Assembly (NCBI RefSeq): GCF_032854445.1
Contig: NC_088297.1
Span: 22,271,127-22,335,126 of the forward strand
Length of the DNA: 64,000 nt
Origin: Liolophura sinensis
Taxonomy: Eukaryota > Mollusca > Polyplacophora > Chitonida > Chitonidae
Direction: 5' to 3'
Positions 32,936-44,886 of the stretch are shown here, piece after piece. The notes below the pieces were generated by a model. That model saw nothing but the letters and a program-made list of their open reading frames with translations, did not search any database and had not been told where the DNA came from. The position numbers and the translations under genes are program-made. Every line of letters starts with the position of its first letter. Position 1 is the stretch's first letter.

Positions 32936-32985
32936 AATATAATTGAAAAATTGTACGACGTAAAAACCCCAAGCATACATACATC
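32936..32985 (+). repeat. Extra SINE family B tail
   Basis: Directly behind the full copy, attgaaaaattgtacgacgt and aaaaaccccaagca repeat the last ~45 bases of the family in worn form. Confidence 0.6.
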
Positions 32986-32989
32986 TACA

Positions 32990-35110
32990 ATGTGTAACCA
33001 ATACGTTGTGTGGGTCGAGAAGAATCGAGGATAAGTTAAGGCCGTTGGAGATGGCAAGCTTATTTATTGTAGCAATGAAAAGCAGGGTAGCGATTGTACG
33101 CCATTCCGTACTTTATTTAGAGTCAGCCAAGTCACAGGAAAACAATGATTAGCACAAGTGCACCATCAGAATAACGTGTATTACACTGGGTATGTACCTA
33201 ATATATACATTAACAACATGAGCACTAATGGACATTTTCCACTTGACGCAAAAAATTGCAATGAGTTACTTTGAATACACTACACAATAGAGACTGCGTT
33301 TCTGACTGAAAATGACACATTTGATTAATGACTCGTGTCATGATAGTATAGAGCAAATCACATCCATGATCACAAAACAGAATTACACTATTTATGCCAA
33401 TAAATTTAGGTAATCAACTAACAGCTGAGGGCGTGGTTATTCATAACATGTAAGCAATGTAGCTCATTTATTACCAGACGATAACCGATATGAACTTCCA
33501 TAGAACTACTGACTTGGTGAAAACTTGGGCGGGGGGGGGGGGGGGGGGTACAAGAAACTGAGTTAATAATACACGACTTCCCTGACTACAGCATCGACAT
33601 AGTATACCTTCAAGAAACATGTGCATTTCCGTTATAACCACTCAACTAATTGGCAAAGCATCACGGCTAAAGGAGAATGGGGGTAAAAAAGTACTTTGTC
33701 AATCACAACAAAGCTTGCACAAAGTCATCCGCTACAATCACTCCAGGAGCATAAAAATATATACTTAAACACAAAAGCACCCATAATTTTTACAGCGTAA
33801 CAAAGACATTGTTTGAAGTGTTGCTATAGCAAACCTCTTACCCAGTGCACAGACACACATTGGACATTATACACTTCTTCTTGACAATTGCATGTACGCA
33901 GTAACATTTTTTTCACTGTGCACCGTAAGCACTTTCTGATTTTATGCTGACGTGATTGACAGTGCAGACACTTTCATATAAACATAGTCTAATCCCCAAC
34001 ACTCCACCATGATTGTCGAGAACTACCTAACACTGCATAGAGGCGAAGCAGAGATACAATGTTGTGTAGTCCGGCGCAATCATGGACTAACTTATACTTT
34101 GTACATACTACATTAAACACCTTGCCCCATTTTCTGGTTTACTTTTTGGGGTCTGGAATCGAAGCAGACAGAGTCTAATGGGGGCATTTCTGAGGTGGTG
34201 AAAATTGTCACCGATTTTCCGAAGTAGTTCAAATTTTAGAGGGTACTGTCGCGGTGTGTTTGGTTTTCTTCTATTTGGGTATATAAACCCGACTAGAGCA
34301 TCGTTATTGTGAAGCACAATACTTAGTTCATAAAATTAGCAACAATTTTATTAGCAATAAAAATTGAGTATTATCTGTTAGAACTCTTTAGCTGTATGCT
34401 ACAAGATGGTCGTATTTCCAGTGTCTCAACCAAGCGTCCAATATTTGACAACGACGGGGCGAAATTCCGGATTTTGGGATGCTGTCGTCGGTTGACAAAG
34501 TGAATTTGATATTTCAACACCACTTATTCCTCGTTTGGTTACGAATGAAGTTAACATGATTGACATATTAGTGGGATTCATGGATGAATTTAAAAGCCGT
34601 GACATCATTAATAAATATAGGTATGCCCCATGTTCATGTACCGGTGTATAATTTTCATATTTTGGCGAAGGTGACAAGTTTGACACACCATACGTCATCA
34701 TCACTTCAGGTATCAGAGCAACCAGCATAATTTTGATTATAATGCGTGCTCGAACAGCTTTTCTAGTGAAAAAGGAAAGTATGACTATATTCGACCACAG
34801 TAAGGGTTATTTAAACGTCTTTACGGCGACTAAAAATATCTGACCACAAGTTATCTGGGCAAGCATGCTGTATATACCAGACAAATGACCATTATAAAAC
34901 AGAAAAGTAGTTCGATTTAGAATTTTTTCCACCTGAATTGGTAACATTTGTGCCCTAACAGGCCATCGTAGAAGCCGTTCTGGTCTCCTTATTTCTTGGT
35001 AGAATGCACCTGTACCAAATGTTGTTTTTATTTAAATTAGTTAAATTTAAATTTTGTTTAAATTGAGTTTTCTGGCTGTGTAAATTCTTATAGAGTTTCA
35101 CGTACACATG
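32990..35110. other. Unassigned stretch, possibly 3' flank or 3' UTR of the gene fragment at 35.1 kb
   Basis: No recognised gene or element. A poly-G run of 18 (33531-33548) is present. If the fragment at 35.1-36.3 kb were a real terminal exon, part of this stretch could be its untranslated region on the minus strand. The 100-codon minus-strand frame at 34426-34728 shows no domain. Confidence 0.3.
33531..33548 (+). repeat. Poly-G run
   Basis: Eighteen G in a row after gggc. The length in the assembly may be inexact. Confidence 0.95.
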
Positions 35111-35114
35111 TTTT

Positions 35115-36260
35115 CTACCTTCGTCTATGTTCGGTTACTTTTTGCAATATTTTCTTCACGTCACAGAGTATAATCCCGCACAATGCCAATGTAAGAACCA
35201 TAGAAGACATACCAATGGCTGCAGAAGATTTTCTTTCATCTGGCACAGATATATATTTCCTGCGCTCCTTTGGCACATTTCTCATGGCAATGTCAAGCTC
35301 CTTCAGTACACTTGACATAAAGCTGTCTCACAACTGGTCAGCGACAGATGTGTGTGCGCGAAGTGAACAACAGCACGTTTTCTGCACTAAAGGGGAGCTG
35401 AAGGGGAGGGAAAAAAACGAATGTCTGAGCCTCAGCAAGCAGAGACGTTCTTGTCGACATCAAGAAGTCGGACAGCGTCTGTGACGTGGTCATTTCCGGT
35501 ACACCTTCTCGAGTAGATGCATCAACATATGTTGTCATTTCCGGTGCACGAGGATTTGAAATCTCCATCCTATCAATGCTCGACAACAAAGTGTTGCCAT
35601 GAAATATGTCGTGGGGCGCAAAAAAGACCTCACCGCCAGTATCAATTGTTATGCTATCAATATGCAGTTGCAAAATGGTTTCATAATCAGTTTGTTTCTC
35701 CGATAGTGTAAATCGCAGAGAGGTGGATGGTAGCAAAACGGACATGGATTCGTTGGTATCTAGGACAATGAGTGAGGTGGTAGCTGATTCTGCCAGTTGT
35801 TTTCCTGCATTGGCGTTGCCAATGTGCAGTTGCGAAGTTGTTTTAAACTCCGTTTGGGTGTTATATTAGAGTGAAGGTGTCGGCAGTGGAACGGACACAG
35901 ATTTCTTGGTAATTAGGCCAATAGAAGGTGTGGTAGATAATCGTTCCACATGTTTACCTGTGTGGGCCTTGTAAATGTGCGAATCTGTGGTTCTTTCGAA
36001 CTGGATTTGTGTATCCTGTGGTCTATATTGGATAAAAGTCGTCGCCAACGGACTGGACACTAATTTGTGGAAATTTGGGACCATAAATGAGGCAGTAGTT
36101 GACTGTTTCACGTATTTACGTGTACTGATTTGGTCAGTGAGCCGTTGCAAAGTTGTTTTAAACTCCGTTTGTGTGTCCTCTGATTCATATTAGAGAGAAG
36201 TCGTCCGAGTGGACACTTGTTTGTCGATATATTGGGAGGTGGGCAGCACAGTCGGTAGAA
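35115..36260 (-). pseudogene. Fragment of a membrane-protein gene: ~53-residue repeats, Thr-rich region, C-terminal transmembrane segment
   Basis: Minus strand, from 36260 down. About four units of ~53 residues share the pattern S-V-S-x-P-L-x-T-T-S-L, D-T-Q-x-x-F-x-T-T, for example SVSVPLPTPSL and SMSVLLPSTSL. Then a Thr-rich region with two PEMTT motifs (in 35338-35745). A C-terminal block (35115-35318) has MSSVLKELD, PKERRKYISVPDERKSSAAIG, then a ~18-residue hydrophobic segment (MSSMVLTLALCGIILC) and a basic tail. The last block is out of frame with the preceding one by one base, and two repeat units hold a stop at the same place. It is either a pseudogene or exons with unseen introns. I recall similar RR-x-x-x-S-x-P-D-x-R tails before a transmembrane segment in mollusc surface proteins. 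Function unknown. Confidence 0.5.
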
Positions 36261-36497
36261 ATGTTGAATCCTAAATTTACAATTTCTAAAAATGCACGAG
36301 ATAATATTAAAATTGAGTCTACAAATAGATATCGAAGAATTTTACTCGAAGACTATTAACTCGTATGTTTATAATATGTTCATACTTCTGGCCTTATTGC
36401 GTGGTTTATTTTTTTGTTGTCTCAGATTACTTTAGGCAGGTAGGTGTGTTAACTCTTCTAACCGACATTCTCGTCACAGAAATACCAAAAGATTGAT

Positions 36498-36762
36498 TTT
36501 TTATTTTTTTTTGATTGGTGTTTTACGCCGTACTCAAGAATATTTCACTTATACGACGGCGGCCAGCATTATGGTGGGTGGAAACCGGGCACAACCCGGG
36601 GGATACCCACGACCATCCGCAGGTTGCTGCAGACCTTCCCACTTACGGCCGGAGAGGAAGCCAGCATGAATTGGACTTGAACTCACAGCGACCGCATTGG
36701 TGAGAGGCTCCTAGGTCATTACGCTGCGCTAGCGCGCTAACCGACTGAGCCACGGAGGCCCC
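36498..36762 (-). mobile_element. SINE family A, full length with 13-bp target-site duplication
   Basis: Complete minus-strand copy; the reverse complement begins with ggcctccgtggctcagtcgg (A box) and has the B box gtgagttcaagtccaattc. It is flanked by ccaaaagattgat (36485-36497) and ccaaaagtttgat (36763-36775), one mismatch. Close to the consensus, so fairly young. Confidence 0.95.
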
Positions 36763-36775
36763 CCAAAAGTTTGAT

Positions 36776-37160
36776 CATATTTTTCTAAGTTTAAAGTTTT
36801 TTATAAGTCTCGCTCAGCGATACTCACCCATCTGTTGGTCATCCACTTACCGTAGACCTTGACCTCTCACAATATAAGCAAATCAGATGACGATTATTTA
36901 AGAGAAATGGTCACGTATCTCCCTACAAGTGATGACGTACAGCTCACGTCAATAAGTAGTGGCACTGGTGGTCCGTCTTCATCAATATAACTGCACCTTG
37001 GCATTGATCTCGTCACTTACATGGACTCTTCCCGACGAACCTGTCCACACCTACAATGTTTATAGGCAATATTTTGGTTTGAATATCTTCACCAGTTTTG
37101 AAAAACTGAAAACATGATATAGACTAACTTAACTGGGGTAAAATTTTTTGCACAGTGACA
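36776..37160. other. Unassigned stretch
   Basis: No gene or repeat recognised. Confidence 0.3.
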
Positions 37161-37169
37161 TATTAAAAA

Positions 37170-37636
37170 AAATATTACAAATACCAGATTGTGCAATAGG
37201 TACTTCTTGAACGCCTTTCCTCAAATACTTGGCTTATCCTACAACACTAACGAGTATACAATACCAAACCGTGCAATAAGTATTTCCTGAACGCCTTTCC
37301 TCAAATACTTGACTCATCCGACAGCACTAATAAGTATACAATACCAAACTGGGCAATAGGTACTTATTAAAGGCCTGTCCTCAAATACTTCACTTATCCG
37401 ACAGCACTAACGAGTATACAGTACCAGACTGTGCAATAGGTACTTTGTGACTTATTCGATAAAACTAAAAAGTATACAATATGACACTGTGCAATAGGTA
37501 CTTCCTGAAGACCTTTCCTCAAATACTTGACATATCCGTCAGCACTAATAAGTAACACAGTACCCGACTGTGCAATGGGTACTTCCTGAACGCCTTTCCT
37601 CAGATACTTTATTTATCCGGCAGCACCAACGAATAT
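37170..37636 (+). repeat. 80-bp satellite array, left part
   Basis: About six units of ~80 bases built from tgtgcaataggtacttcctg, aacgcctttcctcaaatact, tgacttatccgacagcacta and acgagtatacaataccagac. One unit near 37440 has lost its middle. Units differ by 10-20 percent, so the array is old. Confidence 0.95.
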
Positions 37637-38391
37637 TGTTACGACCCAAACTGCCTGTATTATAAAGAGATGGCTTGTTCGAAATACACGACAGTTTAGC
37701 CGCACAAAAAAGTAACCAAAACCAGCAGATTTTATTTTACAACAATTAATTAGCTTTAACAAGAACAGATAATAAGACTTATACAAATACTAAAGTACTT
37801 AAGTTTAACAAGAAAGGATAGCAGTATCTATACAAATAATAAGGTACTTACGGTGTCAAGTCCAAACGGACGCATATATTCCACAATATATACCACACAG
37901 GCATACATGCTCAGAGGCAAATTCACAAGAGGAAAAATCCACAGTATGACTGAGTGTATGACGAAATATACACAAAATTCCACAGACAGGGTCCGTGTAC
38001 TAATAGAACTGTGTATACAAGAGCACAAATTAAACATACAAATTCAGACTGAACAAGCGCTCGGTGGAGATAGGATATAACAAAGCCAGAGGCTATAAAG
38101 ACACCAAAATTCAGCACAAAAGGCCTACTAAAATAATACACAGCGAAAGCATCCAAAGCTCGCAATAATTCTCCGTTCTCCGTTCTCTGTTCTCTCCGTT
38201 TTGACCTGCTTTCATAGGTCTTATATAGCCTGATTGTCTAGAATAAGAAAATTCCTGAACACTTGATGTAAACAAACAGGCACCGCATTCTGGAATATTC
38301 TAAGGTAGAGGCAGACAGCAGGCGCTGAACTCAGCGTATGTAAACAGTGGCAAGCTAAATTTAGAAACTGGCGGCAGTCGTGCACATAACA
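37637..38391 (-). mobile_element. Solo LTR inserted in the 80-bp satellite
   Basis: A 755-bp insert with tgtta at the left end and taaca at the right end, flanked by the 4-bp duplication atat (37633-37636 and 38392-38395). Removing it restores a normal unit (cgaatatacaatacc against the array's cgagtatacaatacc). On the minus strand it has a TATA box (ggctatataagacc, about 38219-38232) and AATAAA-like sequence (aaaataaaatc) near 37735, as expected for promoter and poly-A signal. No internal region or second LTR is present, so it is probably the product of recombination between two LTRs. Not obviously related to the gypsy LTR at 25 kb. Confidence 0.85.
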
Positions 38392-38395
38392 ATAT

Positions 38396-39150
38396 ACAAT
38401 ACCAGACTGTGCAATAGGTACTTCCTGAACGCCTTTCCTCAAAGAGTGGACTTGTCCGACAGCACTAACGTGTTAGGAGTACCAGAGCGTGCAATAGGTA
38501 CTTCCTGAAGGCCTTTCCTCAAATACGTCACTTATCCGACGACACTAACGAGTATATAATACCATATTGTGCAATTGGTACTTCTTGAACGCCTTTCCTC
38601 AAATACTTGACTAATCCGACAGCATTGGCGAGTATACAATACCAGATTGTGCAATTGGTACTTCTTGAATGCCTTCCCTCAAATACTTTATTTGTCCAAT
38701 AGCACTAATAAGTATAGAATACCAGACTGTGCTAAAGGTACGTCCTGAACGCCTGTCCTCAAATACTTGACATATTCGACAACACTAACGAGTATACAAT
38801 GCCAAACTGTCCAACAGGTACTTCCCGAACGCCTTTCTTCAAATACTTGACTTATCCGAATGCACTAATGTGTATACAATACCAGACTGCTCAGTGGGTA
38901 CTTTCTTGAACGCCTTTCCTTTCCCCAAAAGCTTTTCGTATCGAAGAGCACTAATGAATATAAAATACAAGACCATGAAACTGGTACTATCTGAACGTAT
39001 TTCCTCAAATAGTTTATTGATCCGACCGGGCTAATGAGTATGCAATACCAGAATGCAATAGGTACTTCCTGAACGCCTTTCTAAAATATTTGACTTATCC
39101 AACAGCACCAATGTATATATAATACCAAACTGTGCAAAAGGCAGTTTGTG
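38396..39150 (+). repeat. 80-bp satellite array, right part
   Basis: Nine to ten more units of the same ~80-bp repeat continue after the LTR. Units from about 38900 onward are increasingly diverged. Confidence 0.95.
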
Positions 39151-39329
39151 CACGCTGTTCCAGAAATATTTGACTTTTCAGAACGGTACAAACCGCCATA
39201 CTGGATTTCTAAAGTGCATAAGTACTCGTACAAAACTTAATGCATTGCTGGTGGAAGAATTTGTACTACTTGTGTTTATTTTTGTAAACCCTTCCCATGA
39301 GAACTATACAAAAATTAAGTTGCACCCTT

Positions 39330-39560
39330 GTAACTAGGTATGTTGCTGGAAGTGAGGATAATTTGCAACGTTAAATTAAAACTATCCCTCTTGCTTAGTT
39401 TTTTTGTACAAATATAGGTCCAGATAAGACAAGTCATCTGGAGAGTATGTGGTTATATATCTTTTCACAACCTTCCTATATACCTGAATGAATTGTTTAA
39501 AGTAAGCAGATGATCAGTATATCGTTTGGCGAATGAGAAAAATCGAGCTTCTATGGTATT
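39330..39560 (+). repeat. Dispersed repeat E, copy 2
   Basis: Counterpart of 11140-11420: aaactatccctc, ataggtccagataagac, catctggagagt, gtatatcgtttggcgaatga and gaaaaatc(g) follow in the same order. Confidence 0.6.
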
Positions 39561-39790
39561 AAAGTATACAAGGATTATATTACGGCTTTAGGCAATATTG
39601 ATGATCTGGTTTACGTGTAGTCATACATATAGCTCCAGATAGTGCTCAGTGGCTAACTCCGATTGCGACAGTCCCTTCCAGTGAACTGGGTATCTTTCGA
39701 CAGGGCATGAACTCGGTAGGTGTAAATGGCCTGTGTGCAAATTGTATATGTAAAGCGTGTCGTAGTTTTTAATATGTGAGTTTAACTGTT

Positions 39791-39932
39791 GATCTGGCAG
39801 CAACCTGCTGATGGTCGGGGGTTTTCCCTCAGGTTCCGCTCGGTTAACTCACATTATAATGATAGCCGCCGTCGTATAAGTGAAATATTCTTGAGTACGG
39901 AGTAAAACATCAATCGAATAGAATAAATCAAA
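39791..39932 (+). mobile_element. Headless SINE family A copy with target-site duplication
   Basis: Begins at gatctggcagcaacctgctg, the same internal site as other headless copies, and ends in an aataaat-rich tail. An 8-bp duplication, taactgtt, lies at 39783-39790 and 39933-39940. Confidence 0.85.
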
Positions 39933-40006
39933 TAACTGTTTTACTGTTGCTTAACGCTACACGTTTAATCGATGCCTTAGCGGTATGTTTAATGGGTTGA
40001 TGAAAC

Positions 40007-40364
40007 CGGCCCCGTCAGCACAGTTGGTAGACGCCCGCTTCGGGAGCGGTAGAGCCGCGATCAAACCTGTGTCGTTTCACACCTAAGATCTTAAAAGAGG
40101 GAGTTGCAGCTTCCTCGCTTGGCGTTCAGCATGAAGGGAATAGTCAACCACTGGTTGACCCGTATCAGTATAATGGCTCGGGCGGGTTAGCTTACTTGTC
40201 TTTGGTAAGGCGTCTCAGTGAAGCAGCACTGGATAAAAAAGCGGTGGATATCTGTCCTGCAACAATGAGGCACATTGCATACACTCTAAGCACTCCTTTG
40301 GCGTCATATGACTGAAAAATTGTTAAAGTACGAAGCTAAACCCGAAGCACTCACTCACTCACTT
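40007..40364 (+). mobile_element. SINE family B, full length
   Basis: A box (gtcagcacagttggtagac), worn B box, cttcctcgcttggcgttcag, cagtataatggctcggg, tgaagcagcactggata, catatgactgaaaaattgtt and gaagcactcactcactcac in order. The A box has lost one base before acgcccgc. Confidence 0.9.
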
Positions 40365-40788
40365 ATAAACCACCAACTAGTTACTGACAAATTTCAGCAC
40401 CTGTTACTTGCAAATATGAATACCGTGTTGGTAGAAGACAAGCGGCCAAAAACAAACGTTAGATCGCGCACACTCGTCGACATTTTGTAGACTTCAAACA
40501 CGCCACGCCATCCACCCATACTATAATGAAATAAAGACTAGCAACGCCCGGCCTATCACATTACCAGGCTTACACTTGAGCCCTTTGTCCGCCTGGAAGC
40601 AGTATAGCCATGCGTAAAAGACATCTGGTGTAAATCTTTTTTTTATTCTGGGGGAGGGACAGAGTATTGAGACAAGCGTTCCAATGAAGACAAAAAAGAA
40701 GAACGTGTAGGTTCGGTGGAGGAGAAAAAACTTGTTCTTGTGTGGGATTAGCAATAAAATAAGTGTCTTAGTGAATGTTACCAAAATA
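40365..40788. other. Unassigned stretch
   Basis: Separates two SINE B copies. The minus-strand frame at 40521-40784 is low in complexity and shows no domain. Confidence 0.3.
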
Positions 40789-41115
40789 GCGTCTCGGGAG
40801 CGGTAGATCCAGGGTTAATCCTGAGTCGAGTCACACCTTTAAAAGACTTTAAAAGAGGAAGTTGTAACTTCCTCGCTTGGCGTTTAGCATGAAGGGGTTA
40901 GTTCAACGACTGGTTGACCCATATCAGTATAATGGCTCGGGCGGGGCGGATTTCTTGCCTTCGTTAAGGCGTCTCAGTGAGGCAGCACTAGATAAAAGGG
41001 CGGTGGAAATCCGTCCTGCAACAAGGAGGCACATTACACTCACTCTAAGGATTTATTCGTCATATGACAGGAACATTGTTAAATTACGACGGTAAACCCC
41101 AAGCACTCACTATAG
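40789..41115 (+). mobile_element. SINE family B, 5'-truncated
   Basis: Begins at gcgtctcgggagcggtagat, so the A box is absent. It then carries the full body, including the self-complementary gaggaagttgtaacttcctc, and the gcactcacta end. It is very close to the copy at 28143-28504. Confidence 0.9.
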
Positions 41116-41329
41116 CGTCAATCTGTCAATCATAACAGCTCTTAAAAGTGTTATTCCGTACCCGAGTCATACATGTACTTTGGCTAGGCCAGTATTTGTC
41201 ATATAAAATAGTTATATGAAACTGCTCTAAATCCCTGATAATACATTTTATCAGGAATTATTTTCCGAATGTTGATGCATGCGTTATATATTTATCATAG
41301 ATTCAAGTTAGTGTTTTGAGGGATGGATT

Positions 41330-42100
41330 GGAACACACCAACGCATTGGTCAGTGGTATAACAGGCGCATCCAATCAGAGTTTGTTGCGTCTGATCTAGC
41401 CAGGCAAATAGGGCAAGTACTGATTTTCTATCAAACTTCTAACGTCGACATTTAACACAGTTCCAGGATGTACATATGCAGGTAACTGAGCTTTGTTCAC
41501 AGGCATGGCATTCAGTTTGTTCATCTTTAATACAATATTATGATAGCCATTGTAACAATGCGCGCTGTCTTGGAGGATAATAAAAGTAGCTCTGGGCGTT
41601 TTTGAAATATATTTAGAAATTATTACTTCAGGCCAAAGGACACATGATGAATACCTCATAGTGCACACACAGATGACAACAGACAACGTAGCTGGCTAGA
41701 AATCTATAGCTGGAGATCTTCCCAGATTTACGGAGAATATATGACGTAATCACACTACAAGAAAACCGACCTTGTTTCATTTGAATAATGTGACATTGTA
41801 AAAAATTTGATTTTTTTTTGTTTTCTTGTTTTTTTTTTTTTGGAGGGTGGGGGTGGGGGGTATTCGTTTTGCCCCATTTCTGGCACAAATGTTTCAGCTT
41901 TTACAGCTCCACTTTCTTCCGAGGGAAGACCAGTCTTCAGCACAAAGCATTTAGCTGCTGACGTCACAATCCACGTCACAACTCACATCACCCGCTGTAA
42001 ACCACAGTGTATTAACTGCAATCAGCCGTTCGGACACTCTAGAAATTCGGACACTCTCGAAAATCCCCACCCCGACGCCCAGATATGTAAACTCTTCTGA
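41330..42100 (+). repeat. Dispersed repeat G, copy 2
   Basis: Counterpart of 19530-20370 from cattggtcagtgg through gacttcaggcc-like blocks, caagaaaaccgacc, and aaatgtttcagcttttacag, to gctgacgtcacaatccacgt. A T-rich and G-rich tract (about 41811-41860) is inserted in the middle. Frames here (41396-41979, minus; 41807-42100, plus) belong to the repeat. Confidence 0.65.
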
Positions 42101-42104
42101 CAAC

Positions 42105-44430
42105 GCCGCCGCAGGGGGTGGCTGACTGGTGTTTACACAGAGTAAGCGAATTATAGCTCCCTTGTCCAATATATTACATGTACAAACGTATAAACGTGCC
42201 CGGTACCCGTCACGCAGGGCTAGCCTATCTTTCTCTACTATCAGTCATTGATCAATGTCCGATTACCAGCAACAACTTACCAGCCTTGTGAAACCAGCAT
42301 GTGATTTAAACACCCACGTGGGGTGGCTGTGGTAGATCGAAGAAAATCCCACCTGAATCCAACTGGGGTGAAGAGGGTGCCGTTGGGTTAAACAATGTAA
42401 ACAATTTGACCATCCATTCATTTCTAGATATCCAGAGTATTGTTATTAAAAACCTGTTAATCCACCGCTCTGCTTTCCATTTGCATTACTACTGTACCTG
42501 TCCAAAGAAAATTTAAGCGTGAAATGATACATTATATTTAATTTCAGTGCGGACATGCTTGTAATCAGCAGACTCTGGAGCTCCAACGTTTTTGGCAGCA
42601 GACGATCAAAAATGGCGGGAAATAATGCGAGAATCTCAAGTCCGTGTGTACATTTACCTTAAATGGAAACTAAAATCGATTTGTCCCAAACAGTCAGACG
42701 TTTATAATCCGTCAAGACATTTACACATGTGAAGTTTGTTTGAAATTCATGTTTACATGTATATTATTTTAACACTATGGTAACATATTGTTGACAATAT
42801 TTTATCGCAGAATTGAAGCTAATCTCACTAAAGCCTCGTACACTGATGTACATTGCTGTCCAATTTCCCATTCCCCAACCTTGCACCTGCATGTAAGTTA
42901 CCATAATTTGAAGCTTAAATACATTGAAACAATGTTGTGAATTGTTGTAAAGCTCTTGGTTTGAAATCATTAGCATTTCAAGTCAACTTTACAATTCTGG
43001 CATTTTCCACGAAGCCCCTAATCTGTACCACATGGGGTCAAGTTGGCGAGAGGGAGATTTAAAGACTTCTCGTTTGCTTAAAGACACCTTTATTTTTATT
43101 TATGAATTAAAATTATGGAAATATCAAGTGACAGTTGTTACAAACGTGTAAATTCCAAAACTGTCTCAAATCATCACCCTGTCAAACACGCAAGCTACCG
43201 GTACTGAATGCTTCACAGATTGTCTACGTTTACCTGCTACGCTGCATTATACCGGGAACAGTGTTGTCTGTTTACAGTCCCAGAAACAAATGTGACAATT
43301 AAATCATTAACTGGTTTTTGGTGATGAAGATGTGATTGACAAGTAAGACAGTTGGAGACAGTTTCTCGTATTCATAAAATGATGAGCACAAACCAAGCGT
43401 GCATCGGATGAACATTGTGTTTTGATGTGGGGAACTGGATACCTTCACAATATACCCATTACCCCGCACGGCTTCTTCCATTCAGTTTTCTAAAAGGCCT
43501 CAGTCACGTGTGCGTAAATGCCTTACTGGTATTTGACAGTGTACGGAATTCAACGTTAAACAATTTGATGAACTTATTTTGATTGACCCGCCACTTGGAA
43601 TAACGAATAGTAACTACTGTGAAATCTCCCGTGAGTGAAGACCGAATTGGTATCTGTCAAGTTATGATTCTTCCGTTTCTCTTTTTGTGAGTTAAAAAAC
43701 AAGAGCCTTATTATCACGCGATCAACAGATTTTTAGACAAGAGGAAAATGCTTTTACCCCAGTGCGTTCCCGACAACATAAACGTTTTGATTGGTTTTGG
43801 TGGCGTATTCACACATATACAGGCCTCAGCGGTCCATTAAAAAATGATTAAGATTGACCATTTAATGAATGTTTCCACTGTAAAGGCCTCAAGTTATCAG
43901 TTACGTGTGCGGGAAGAATTTGATTGTCATTAAAACCCAGGCGCCCCCAGCTGTGCACTTCTCTACCCGAGTCGAATGTCAAGTTCCCACAGGTGGTTGC
44001 AAGACTTTAATATTCAGTTAGCCCTGAAAAGGATTACCCATTCACCCATTTCACACCCCCGGTAATAAAGCCTCAAATCCTGTCCGAAATTTTGGAAGAA
44101 TTACGGTAGATATACTAATTTCATTTCATTAACTACTTAGGATCGCGTTAATGGTACTTGTCCGTCAGTCTCTGAGACACATATCTAAACCACTCGATCT
44201 TAACCTCGTCATTAAGTTTGACTTGGTGCAATCGGCTTGCTGGCTGAATGATCTGAATTAGTCAGCATTATGAATAACTAGTCATCTGAATTAAGCAGAA
44301 TTATGAACAAATAATTATAAAAACTTGACATAATAACGACTGTAGAGACAGAGTGACCTCAATCCCAGATAAATTGAGGTTTCTATGCAGAATAAAACCG
44401 GATCAATGAAACACAGATATCCCGATTTTA
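42105..44430. other. Longest unassigned stretch of the window
   Basis: No tandem repeat, SINE or known domain was found. Short frames at 42764-42976 and 43299-43481 (minus) have no motif. This is the most repeat-poor block and would be the first place to look for unrecognised exons. Confidence 0.35.
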
Positions 44431-44560
44431 AAGTTTTCATTTAAAACAATACATTGTTCAAAAAACAATGCCATCCCATCGCTTTAAGGAATTGATTTGG
44501 ACAGCAGTGGATTTTATGGATCAATGAAATTGCACAGTTAACACAAGTAAATGTCATTTT
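44430..44560 (+). repeat. Dispersed repeat I, copy 1
   Basis: Blocks ttcatttaaaacaatacatt, gccatcccatcgctttaagg, aattgatttggaca and aaatgtcatttt match 49878-50020 in the same order. Confidence 0.55.
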
Positions 44561-44834
44561 ATACTACATGTACAAGGCCTAATTGGACTACAAATACATT
44601 TGCTTTACAAACATATGACCTTTCCATCAGATCATGTAAAAATCTATTATGACTGATGACTACTGTCATAACAGGACTTACGATCTTAAGAATGGTTTGA
44701 TGCAAATATGCTTGGAACTTTTATTTGTGCAGGATGATGATTTTCGATAATACACAATCTTTTTTTTGTTTGTTTGAAAACAAATCGAAAGTGTTAGACA
44801 CAAAAAATGTTCTAATAATTTCTGTAAGTTTGTC

Positions 44835-44885
44835 TAATGCCGTACTCAAAGATTTTCACTTGTATGATGGCGGTCAGTTTTACTG
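44835..44885 (-). mobile_element. SINE family A tail fragment at the edge of a GA array
   Basis: gccgtactcaaagattttca, cttgtatgatggcggtcag and ttttactgatgaaggaaagc align with the family A minus-strand tail (gccgtactcaagaatatttc, acttatacgacggcggccag, cattatggtgggaggaaacc). Confidence 0.75.
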
Positions 44886-44886
44886 A

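Noticed and set aside
37637-38391. Insert in the satellite as a DNA transposon or gene
   Set aside because: The short TG/CA ends, 4-bp duplication and internal TATA box fit an LTR; no transposase or long inverted repeats are present.
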